From positions 1-64,000 of the forward strand of contig CANLXN010000003.1 in NCBI GenBank assembly GCA_947495135.1: a stretch of DNA of 64,000 nt, in the 5' to 3' direction. This DNA is from an uncultured Flavobacteriaceae bacterium (lineage in GTDB: Bacteria > Bacteroidota > Bacteroidia > Flavobacteriales > Flavobacteriaceae). This document shows positions 17,640-24,351 of this stretch, one piece after another. Each line of letters opens with the position of its first letter. Within the stretch, counting starts at the first letter, position 1. A model generated the notes under the pieces. It saw only the letters and a list, made by a program, of their open reading frames with translations, did no database searches and had not been told where the DNA came from. Made by a program: the position numbers and the translations under genes.

Positions 17640-18164
17640 TTAATAGTAAGGAGAGATCATTAAATAAACAATTACACCTGTAATTGCAACATAGAGCCAT
17701 ATAGGAAATGTAATTCTAGCTATCTTCTTGTGCGCTGGGAAATTTCCCATTAATGCTCTTACGTAAGTAACTAAAACGAATGGGATGACCCCAATTGATA
17801 ATAGAATATGGGAAACGAGAATTACAAAATAAACAGACCGCCATATTCCTTCACCACCATAAGAGGTAGAGTCGGACGTCATGTGATATGCCACATACAT
17901 TATTAAAAATAGTACAGAACAGGCAATAGCGGTTTTCATTAACCGCTCATGGGTCTTTCTATTTCCATTTTTGATCTGGACTACTGCAAGAATAAGAAGA
18001 ACAGCCGTTATTCCATTAATGGTAGCATAAATGGGAGGTAAAAAGCCTAGACGATCTACCCCAGGAATACGTACAGAAAATAATGCCGCAACTGCCAGCG
18101 GTATGACAATGGACAAAATCCAAATCCAGACCGTATATTTTTTCGAATTTAACTCTTTACTCAT
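17640..18164 (-). CDS. DUF420 family membrane protein (oxidase-linked)
   Basis: 174 residues from the ATG at 18164 (a TTG one codon earlier is in frame). About five membrane segments: WIWILSIVIPLAVAALF, INGITAVLLILAVVQI, a helix near 78-95, VYFVILVSHILLSIGVIPFV and ITFPIWLYVAITGVIVYLM. Histidines in KTHERLMKT and YVAYHMTSD sit near membrane faces, as in DUF420/YozB proteins that accompany cytochrome oxidase genes. Four bases after the SCO gene. Role in cytochrome oxidase maturation is inferred from consistent gene neighbourhood. Confidence 0.85.
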   Translation of the reverse strand: MSKELNSKKYTVWIWILSIVIPLAVAALFSVRIPGVDRLGFLPPIYATINGITAVLLILAVVQIKNGNRKTHERLMKTAIACSVLFLIMYVAYHMTSDSTSYGGEGIWRSVYFVILVSHILLSIGVIPFVLVTYVRALMGNFPAHKKIARITFPIWLYVAITGVIVYLMISPYY

Positions 18165-18168
18165 CAAA

Positions 18169-18804
18169 CTATTCTTTTAATAAAACCGAAATATCCTCAA
18201 TCAGCATCTTTATTGCTTTGTCTTCAAGACCGTCGTAATAGATCAACGGATTTCCATTTTCGTCTATTCTTGATCTTATATTTCCTTCCTTGTCGATAAG
18301 TGCAAACATACCTGAGTGCTCAAAAGACTCCTCTTCTTCTAGCACTGTTCCGGCAAAAATGTGAAATCCTTCATTGGCGAGTGTGTAAATGGCGTCCTTA
18401 TCTCCCGTAAGCATATGCCAATTTGGATTGGTCACCTTATAATTAAGAGCGTACTGTTTAAGAACTTCTGGAGTGTCATACTTCGGATTAATTGTAAAAG
18501 ATGCAATTCCTACGTCTGGGTTTCCGTAAAACTCATTTTGCACTTTCACCATATTTCTATTCATAATAGGACAAATATCTGGACAGGTAGTAAAGAAAAA
18601 CTCCACCACATATACCTTCCCGTCATAAGTTTCATTAGTTATAGCTTGCCCGTTTTGATTGGTAAAGCTGAAATCGGGTACTACACCAATAGTTGGCATT
18701 TTAGTTTCACCATAATTCGCAACAATTTTAGGAATCGCCCATATTCCGAAGATGAGAATAATGAACGAAACTCCAACATAGGTATAATTCGCTTTTTTTG
18801 CCAT
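18169..18804 (-). CDS. SCO1/SenC family copper chaperone for cytochrome oxidase
   Basis: 211 residues. N-terminal anchor (about 8-25), then a thioredoxin-fold domain with CPDIC (C74, C78) in FFFTTCPDICPIMNRN and the third copper ligand His at H163 (EEESFEHSGMFALIDKEG). These are the residues SCO proteins use to bind copper and load or reduce the CuA site of oxidase subunit II (here encoded at 52075-53133). It sits between the cysteine-free relative upstream and DUF420 downstream. Confidence 0.93.
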   Translation of the reverse strand: MAKKANYTYVGVSFIILIFGIWAIPKIVANYGETKMPTIGVVPDFSFTNQNGQAITNETYDGKVYVVEFFFTTCPDICPIMNRNMVKVQNEFYGNPDVGIASFTINPKYDTPEVLKQYALNYKVTNPNWHMLTGDKDAIYTLANEGFHIFAGTVLEEEESFEHSGMFALIDKEGNIRSRIDENGNPLIYYDGLEDKAIKMLIEDISVLLKE

Positions 18805-18881
18805 TTTTTTCGATTAGATGATCGTTTCTTATTCCTATTGAATTTATGTCAGATCAATTTCTGTTTAAGACTGTTAAACCA

Positions 18882-19532
18882 TTAAATCTCTCTGTCTGCT
18901 TTGTACTTTTTCAATGCCAATCTATATTCAGCAAGGACCACTTTAATATCGTCGCTCATTTTGTTATTGATCTCTGCATAATTGCTTGCGTCGAAACCAT
19001 AGAGTATTCCAAAATCTTCGTCGTCATCCCTACCGCGTAAATTTTTATCCTTGTCAATAATGAAGACATAGTCGCTAGAATAATTATTTTCCAGCACATA
19101 ATTCGTCTTCATAGATTTAAAAACGCTTTCTATTTCTTCGGAAGTACCCACTGCAAAATTCCAGTTTTCGGCATCTTCGATCTCATTTAGCTTTTCTTTC
19201 AACTCAATAGCCAGAGGGATCTGATCTTCGGTAATTAGAGAAACGAACTGAAATTCGTTAAACCGATGGTTCTTCTTGTAAATTTTATGAGCGAGGTTAA
19301 ATGCATTCGCTTTCTTTGTTTCTAGGTCATTTCCGAAGAAGGTAAGCACTGTAATTCTATCCTGTAAAACGACCGAATCATTCTCGATGGTCTTAAAATT
19401 ATCTAGCTCACTAACACCATAACTCAAGGTGGGTAGTTTTACGAAATTATCCTTTCCAGAGGCAAAGAACAAATAGGTTGTAATTGGCAGTAAAAACAAC
19501 ACCGCTAAAACTATGAATTTCTTTGCTTGCAC
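18882..19532 (-). CDS. Cysteine-free SCO-like membrane-anchored protein
   Basis: 216 residues, start taken as GTG at 19532 because no ATG precedes the membrane anchor (about 5-24). By eye it follows the layout of the SCO protein next door: TVLTFFGNDLETKK aligns with EFFFTTCPDICPIM, NWNFAVGTSEEIESV with NWHMLTGDKDAIYTL, and SDYVFIIDKDKNLRGR with SGMFALIDKEGNIRSR. It has no cysteine anywhere and the His ligand is absent, so it cannot bind copper in the SCO manner. Probably a structural or regulatory partner in oxidase assembly; this is inference. First gene of its operon. Confidence 0.75.
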   Translation of the reverse strand: MQAKKFIVLAVLFLLPITTYLFFASGKDNFVKLPTLSYGVSELDNFKTIENDSVVLQDRITVLTFFGNDLETKKANAFNLAHKIYKKNHRFNEFQFVSLITEDQIPLAIELKEKLNEIEDAENWNFAVGTSEEIESVFKSMKTNYVLENNYSSDYVFIIDKDKNLRGRDDDEDFGILYGFDASNYAEINNKMSDDIKVVLAEYRLALKKYKADREI

Positions 19533-19584
19533 AACTTTTTATTTAATTAATAAACTTCTTTGACCAGTTATAAAGACCTACAAC

Positions 19585-19603
19585 AAGCTCTATAAAAGAG
19601 CTT
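19585..19603 (-). other. Leader hairpin in the 5' untranslated region of the SCO operon
   Basis: Perfect 7-bp stem AAGCTCT/AGAGCTT with a 5-base loop, between the promoter (19617-19647) and the GTG start at 19532. Not followed by a T-run, so not an obvious terminator. Confidence 0.4.
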
Positions 19604-19616
19604 AAGATGGACAATA

Positions 19617-19647
19617 CAAAAATACGACCGGAACGTTTATTTGACAA
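19617..19647 (-). promoter_or_regulatory. Promoter of the SCO operon
   Basis: On the minus strand TTG (19645-19647), exactly 20 bases, then TATTTTTG (19617-19624): a full match to the Bacteroidota -33/-7 pattern. Predicts a leader of roughly 80 bases. Confidence 0.7.
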
Positions 19648-19683
19648 CCTTTAGGGGTAATTTTAACTTCCATTTAGGGTATA

Positions 19684-19712
19684 AAAAAACCCCATCATTC
19701 GATAGGGTTTTA
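19684..19712 (-). terminator. Terminator of the cyoE-cox3-cox3-cox4 operon
   Basis: Stem AAAACCC(T/C)ATC pairing with GATGGGGTTTT (one mismatch), loop GAAT, then a T-run on the minus strand; 17 bases beyond the subunit IV stop. Confidence 0.75.
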
Positions 19713-19728
19713 ATTTGCGATTTCAACG

Positions 19729-20112
19729 TTAAAAATCGAATTTAACGTAATTATTTTTATAGACCTCGTAGATGTAATCTCCTTCGATCAACAGTATCAA
19801 TATCAAATAACATATTAAAAAGATCGCCGTCCATACAACAGCTCTTCGCAATCCTTTGGTCTCATCACGCATGTGCATGAAATCCCAAGTAATGTAATAT
19901 GCCTTCACTAAAGTAAGTATAATGAAAAACCAATTAATCAACTTCATAGCCAAGAAACGGCTTTCAGTCATAAATTCCGGTTTTGTAATACCTACATAAA
20001 CCTCGATGATTGTGATAATAGAGAGTAAAACAAATACTCCCCAGATTTTGGTGATATTATTTTTGAATTTTATTAATCCTCTAAATATTTCTAATTTATG
20101 CTCGTGTCCCAT
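19729..20112 (-). CDS. Cytochrome c oxidase subunit IV family protein (COX4 pro/CyoD-like)
   Basis: 127 residues with three membrane helices (about 18-39 IWGVFVLLSIITIIEVYVGI; about 50-70; about 88-110) in the arrangement of bacterial subunit IV. N-terminal HEHK segment. It follows the two subunit III genes by 17 bases and ends the operon. Probably a structural subunit of the aa3-type oxidase whose catalytic subunits are encoded at 50-53 kb. Confidence 0.85.
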   Translation of the reverse strand: MGHEHKLEIFRGLIKFKNNITKIWGVFVLLSIITIIEVYVGITKPEFMTESRFLAMKLINWFFIILTLVKAYYITWDFMHMRDETKGLRRAVVWTAIFLICYLILILLIEGDYIYEVYKNNYVKFDF

Positions 20113-20129
20113 TTCTTAATATTTCCGAA

Positions 20130-21113
20130 TTAAACAAGATAAAAGAAGGTAAATACGAATACCCATACTAAATCTACAAAGTGCCAGTAAAGACCTACTT
20201 TTTCCACCATTTCATAACTCTTTCTCTTCTCGTACGTTCCAATGATCACATTAAAGAAAATAATACAGTTAATCACTACTCCAGAGAATACGTGGAAACC
20301 GTGGAAACCTGTTATAAAGAAAAAGAAGTCGGCAAATAACGGATGTCCGTATTCATTGTGCTTAAGATTTGCCCCTTCCACAACCAATTTTCCATCATTT
20401 TCAAGCTTCGCTATGGAGGCTGCTCTTGATAAAACCGTAGGATGACCATTGTCGTCCAAGTATTGCGTGCGAATTAAAAGGTTGTCATTGGCTTTAAAAC
20501 CTGCGGTTACTTCTGCTAAAGAGAAAGAACTGAGGGCCGCACCGTCCGCATCGTACCAAACTCCATTTCTTCTTTCATGCGTAGTTCTCTCAGATGGAAT
20601 ATTTGATGCGAAGTCTGCTATTGCAACGCGTTCGCCTTCCGTGTTCAAAAACTGAATGATCTTTCCTCCTTTGGTTTCAACTGCACCATAATCACCCTTG
20701 ATAAATGTTGCCCATTCCCAAGCTTGTGATCCTACAAATATAGCTCCTCCAATAATCGTGAAGAACATATACCAAATCACTTTGTTTTTCTGCATTTTGT
20801 GTCCCGCGTCTACCGCAAGCACCATCGTTACAGAAGAAAAGATAAGTACAAACGTCATAAAAGCCACATAATACATAGGAGCCGGAACACCATGTAAAAA
20901 TGGAACGTGCGTAAATACTTCATCCGCAATTGGCCATGCGTCGATAAACTTAAATCTGGAAAAACCGTAAGCGGCTATAAATCCTGAAAAGGTCAAGGCA
21001 TCTGATACAATGAAAAACCACATCATCATTTTGCCATAACTGGCATTTAGAGGTTGGCTTCCACCCCCCCAGGTCTTTCCTTCAGTACCCGTCCTAGAAA
21101 CATTAGCTTCCAT
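20130..21113 (-). CDS. Cytochrome c oxidase subunit III, long form with hydrophilic insert
   Basis: 327 residues. Helices at about 28-50, 80-101, 112-132, 260-285 and the C-terminus (VDLVWVFVFTFFYLV), with the subunit III signatures HGFHVFSG and WHFVDLVWVF. Between the third and fourth helices, about residues 140-255 form a polar insert absent from the short subunit III next door. The start region carries GKTWGGGSQP, coded by a run of seven C on the plus strand (21064-21070). Likely part of the heme-copper oxidase complex; inserted domain function unknown. Confidence 0.9.
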   Translation of the reverse strand: MEANVSRTGTEGKTWGGGSQPLNASYGKMMMWFFIVSDALTFSGFIAAYGFSRFKFIDAWPIADEVFTHVPFLHGVPAPMYYVAFMTFVLIFSSVTMVLAVDAGHKMQKNKVIWYMFFTIIGGAIFVGSQAWEWATFIKGDYGAVETKGGKIIQFLNTEGERVAIADFASNIPSERTTHERRNGVWYDADGAALSSFSLAEVTAGFKANDNLLIRTQYLDDNGHPTVLSRAASIAKLENDGKLVVEGANLKHNEYGHPLFADFFFFITGFHGFHVFSGVVINCIIFFNVIIGTYEKRKSYEMVEKVGLYWHFVDLVWVFVFTFFYLV

Positions 21114-21157
21114 ACAAAGAAATTGGTTTATTTAGAGTGCAAAAATAGGTATAATTT

Positions 21158-21745
21158 TTATCTCACAAAATAGAAAAAGAAAAAGAGGTAAATCCAAAGA
21201 ACATCCACGAAGTGCCAAAAGGTCGCAGCGAGTTCTATTCCAAGGGTTTTACCATTATTATACTTTTGTTTATAATGATTATAAATTACAACAATTAACG
21301 CGATTAAGGCAGCAACGATGTGGGCTATGTGCACAAAGGCTATTAAAAATATATATGTATACGTAATATTCGCAGTGGGACCAGTTGGATTATAACCAAA
21401 AATTCCAATGATTTGATCAAAGCCTCTTACCTGAAAAAATATAAAACTAATACCTAGTACTAGGGTTGCCAATAATAAAATCATTCCCAACTTACTTTCT
21501 CCTGCCTTTACTTTGGTTTTAGCGAAATGAAAGGTGATACTGCTTAAAACTATGAGTATTAAACTAACTGTAAAAGCTGGAGGTAACTGTAAGTCGTCTA
21601 CCCAATCTGCCCGCGGCTTGCTCACAATATAAGCACTGGTCAATCCCGCAAAACTCATCCCCAAACTAATAATACCAAACCACAGCATCATTTTCTTGGC
21701 TCTGGCAATTTTCATCTCTTCTGTACCCTCGGTATAATCCTTCAT
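21158..21745 (-). CDS. Cytochrome c oxidase subunit III, short form
   Basis: 195 residues, five membrane helices (about 17-38, 57-76, 87-107, 125-150, 165-195), with FVHIAHIVAALIAL and the terminal WHFVDVLWIYLFFFFYFVR motif of the CyoC/CtaE family. Its ATG overlaps the stop of cyoE (TAATG). Two adjacent subunit III genes of different length are a feature of this operon; both may be needed, or the pair may make up a split seven-helix equivalent. Confidence 0.9.
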   Translation of the reverse strand: MKDYTEGTEEMKIARAKKMMLWFGIISLGMSFAGLTSAYIVSKPRADWVDDLQLPPAFTVSLILIVLSSITFHFAKTKVKAGESKLGMILLLATLVLGISFIFFQVRGFDQIIGIFGYNPTGPTANITYTYIFLIAFVHIAHIVAALIALIVVIYNHYKQKYNNGKTLGIELAATFWHFVDVLWIYLFFFFYFVR

Positions 21746-22641
21746 TATCTAATAAATTTATCGGCTACATAAATTATTTGTAGTAGCGTGATATAACTAA
21801 CACTCACCAACATGAGTTGTCTCGCAGATTTAGCTGTTTTCAATTTATACAAACGAACAGCATAGTATATCAACCAAACACCTAGTCCAAAAATGAGAAC
21901 TGCTGAAATAGGTGTAATATATAATCTCCCAGTAACTCCCATCGCTGGAATAAGCGAAGCCAATACTGTCCAAACTGAATATAGGATCACTTGCATTGCC
22001 GTCCCTTTATTTCTTTTACCGTTAGGCAACATAAAGAAGCCTCCTTTCTTATAATCCTCAAACAAAAACCATCCAATTGCCCAAAAATGAGGAAACTGCC
22101 AGAAAAACTGTATCATGAACAACGTCCCTGGTTCGATACCAAAATCGTTTGTTGCAGCAACCCATCCTAACATGAAGGGAATAGCTCCGGGAAAAGCACC
22201 TACAAATACCGACAGCGGAGTTTTAGTTTTTAAAGGGGTGTACAAACTCACATACATAAATATGGAGATTGCGCCAAACATGGCTGTCTGCGGATTAATT
22301 ACATATAAAACCGCAATTCCTATTATTGTAAGTACAGAAGCAAGTATAAATGCAGGAGTTACATTCATCCTACCTGCAGGTATGGGTCTATTCTTAGTTC
22401 GATCCATTAAGGCATCTAAGTCCTTTTCGATAATCTGATTGTAGACATTGGACGCTCCCACCATACAATAACCTCCCACACATAATAAGAGAAGGGTTGT
22501 GAAATCAATAGCTCCTTCAACGCCCAAGAGGTATCCTGCCACAGAGGAAAAAACCACACTAACAGATAGACGCATCTTGGTGATTTCAGTGAAATTTCTG
22601 ATCATCGAAACTGGAAATGACTGTGATTGAGCTACGGGCAA
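21745..22641 (-). CDS. cyoE: Protoheme IX farnesyltransferase (heme O synthase)
   Basis: 298 residues in the UbiA prenyltransferase superfamily with nine or so membrane helices. The Asp-rich motif NVYNQIIEKDLDALMDRTKNRP (written here as its parts: NQIIEKDLD and MDRTKNRPIP, about residues 66-87) binds the farnesyl diphosphate-Mg. Converts heme B to heme O for the aa3 oxidase. Start: TTG at 22641 gives about 18 residues before EITKMRLS, in line with relatives as I recall them; the alternative ATG at 22605 would give 286 residues. A full promoter lies at 22667-22698. First gene of the operon. Confidence 0.93.
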   Translation of the reverse strand: MPVAQSQSFPVSMIRNFTEITKMRLSVSVVFSSVAGYLLGVEGAIDFTTLLLLCVGGYCMVGASNVYNQIIEKDLDALMDRTKNRPIPAGRMNVTPAFILASVLTIIGIAVLYVINPQTAMFGAISIFMYVSLYTPLKTKTPLSVFVGAFPGAIPFMLGWVAATNDFGIEPGTLFMIQFFWQFPHFWAIGWFLFEDYKKGGFFMLPNGKRNKGTAMQVILYSVWTVLASLIPAMGVTGRLYITPISAVLIFGLGVWLIYYAVRLYKLKTAKSARQLMLVSVSYITLLQIIYVADKFIR

Positions 22642-22666
22642 ATTTTTCTTGTTATTTTAAGCAGTG

Positions 22667-22698
22667 CAAAGATACACTACCCCCTTATTTTTCACAAT
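22667..22698 (-). promoter_or_regulatory. Promoter of the cyoE-cox3-cox3-cox4 operon
   Basis: On the minus strand ATTG (22695-22698), 20 bases, then TATCTTTG (22667-22674), a full match to the Bacteroidota pattern. Leaves about 25-60 bases of leader depending on which start codon is used. Confidence 0.7.
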
Positions 22699-22770
22699 TT
22701 ATATCTCATAATGTTAGTGTATGATTTCAGTAAATTCTGTAAATTCACACCCAAATCTAAAACCTACGCT

Positions 22771-23820
22771 ATGAAATTCACATTTTTTATCCCCTTTTTG
22801 TTTCTTTTTAGCAGCTTAATCTCGGTGGCACAAACCGATGGAGACAAAAATGGAACCGCAAATACTCAACCAGGAACGACCATTTCAGTCCAAAAAATCA
22901 CCGAAACTATTTATATGCTTAAGGGTAAAGGTGGAAATATTGGCCTTAACATTGGAAATGATGGTGTACTAATGATCGATAGTCAGTTTGGCGACGTTAC
23001 TCCTGAAATTCTAAACATCGTTAAAGATCGTACAAATAAGCCTATTCAGTTTCTTGTGAACACACATCACCACGGAGATCATACTGGGGGCAACAAAAAC
23101 CTCATTAACACAGGAACCCTTATTTACGCCCATGACAACGCCTATAAGAATATCTTCAAAAAGGTAACGGAGGCTGCAGAAAAAAAATACCAAGAAGACT
23201 TAGACCGAAACACTACAAAATCCAAAGAGGATGGCAGAGGTGATGGGGCAGCTCAAGAAGCTAAGAAAAATACCAAGGAATTAGAGCAGTATCTCGATAA
23301 GGACGCTTTCTATAATATGATTACTTTTTCAGAAGACATGACGTTTCATTACAACGGTGAGACCATTATGGTGTTTCATGTTCACAATGCTCATACAGAT
23401 GGTGATGTTATGGTATATTTTGCCGATAGCAATGTACTTCATACAGGCGATGTTTTCTTTAATGGAAAATACCCATTTATCGACACAAACAATGGAGGAA
23501 GTTTAGATGGATGTATAAATGCGCTACAAAAGGCACTCATGGTAATTGATGAAGACACCAAAATTATTCCAGGACATGGCGACATAGGGACTATGGCAGA
23601 TCTCAGATACAGCCACAGCATGCTTAAAACTTTATCGCAACGCGTTGCATATGAATTTATAGCAAAGAAAACCGAAGGACAAATCCTAGCAAATAAGCAG
23701 CTTACTGCCGATTTTGACAGACAGGGATATGGAGATGGTTTTATTAGTTCTGAAAGAATTTTAAAGGTCATGTACGATGCTGCAAAAGAGAAATACAATA
23801 AGGATGCTATAAAGAAGTAA
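22771..23820 (+). CDS. Secreted metallo-beta-lactamase-fold hydrolase
   Basis: 349 residues from the ATG at 22771, which yields signal peptide MKFTFFIPFLFLFSSLISVAQ; the frame is open 48 codons further but that part is not signal-like and overlaps the cyoE promoter. The zinc motif THHHGDHTGG (H99-H104), a later HTDGD and HTGD, and the IPGHG motif complete the MBL active site. About residues 130-175 hold a charged helical insert (EAAEKKYQEDLDR, KNTKELEQYLDK). Substrate unknown; periplasmic by signal peptide. Followed 13 bases later by a small membrane protein. Confidence 0.9.
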   Translation: MKFTFFIPFLFLFSSLISVAQTDGDKNGTANTQPGTTISVQKITETIYMLKGKGGNIGLNIGNDGVLMIDSQFGDVTPEILNIVKDRTNKPIQFLVNTHHHGDHTGGNKNLINTGTLIYAHDNAYKNIFKKVTEAAEKKYQEDLDRNTTKSKEDGRGDGAAQEAKKNTKELEQYLDKDAFYNMITFSEDMTFHYNGETIMVFHVHNAHTDGDVMVYFADSNVLHTGDVFFNGKYPFIDTNNGGSLDGCINALQKALMVIDEDTKIIPGHGDIGTMADLRYSHSMLKTLSQRVAYEFIAKKTEGQILANKQLTADFDRQGYGDGFISSERILKVMYDAAKEKYNKDAIKK

Positions 23821-23833
23821 AATTGGGTCCGAC

Positions 23834-24331
23834 ATGAAAATCTTCCCTGCGGTAGATGCTACCTTTGTATCAAATTATACCGTTGACGAACTCTCATCGC
23901 AAATTAAAGAGCATTTGACGGCTAGTACTTCGAAACCTAGCTTCGGCTTAAAAACCAATTTTCAAGGGACGGTTCGGGAACATATGTTTCAACTCACCGC
24001 ATACCCGAGAACTCCAAAAGGAATTAATCCAATTGCTAAGGGATTAATGAAAGTTCACGAAGGTGAAACCAGAATTACAGTAGCGTTTGAGCTTCCAGAT
24101 ATCATAAAAGTCTTTTTCGTAATATGGTTTCTAGGCACCACGGTAGCTGCAGTAACGAGCACTTATTTTATAATTTCCGAAAGCAGATACACCGATTTCT
24201 TTCTATACCTGCCTATTTGCATGGTCCTTTTGGGTTATTTTTTCGTGAAAATTATGAGGGAAATGGAAATATCTAAATTGAAACAGCTCCTTTCCAAAAC
24301 ATTCCCTATACAAGAACTGGTCACTAAATAA
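23834..24331 (+). CDS. Small membrane protein, unknown function
   Basis: 165 residues, no recognised family. A polar N-terminal part (1-92) with SFGLKTNFQGTVREHMF, then two membrane helices (about 95-117 and 123-145) and a short basic C-terminal part. No signal peptide ahead of the helices, so the N-terminal domain is probably cytoplasmic. Lies 13 bases behind the MBL hydrolase gene and probably in its operon. Converges with the remB-like gene. Confidence 0.7.
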   Translation: MKIFPAVDATFVSNYTVDELSSQIKEHLTASTSKPSFGLKTNFQGTVREHMFQLTAYPRTPKGINPIAKGLMKVHEGETRITVAFELPDIIKVFFVIWFLGTTVAAVTSTYFIISESRYTDFFLYLPICMVLLGYFFVKIMREMEISKLKQLLSKTFPIQELVTK

Positions 24332-24351
24332 GGCTTGGTTAAGAAGTACTG

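Noticed and set aside
18361-18885. 174-residue plus-strand ORF
   Set aside because: Antisense shadow of the SCO gene; no coding-like composition.
21064-21070. Seven-C run near the start of the long subunit III gene as a phase-variable tract
   Set aside because: The run is short for slippage and encodes ordinary Trp-Gly-Gly; noted only in the gene entry.
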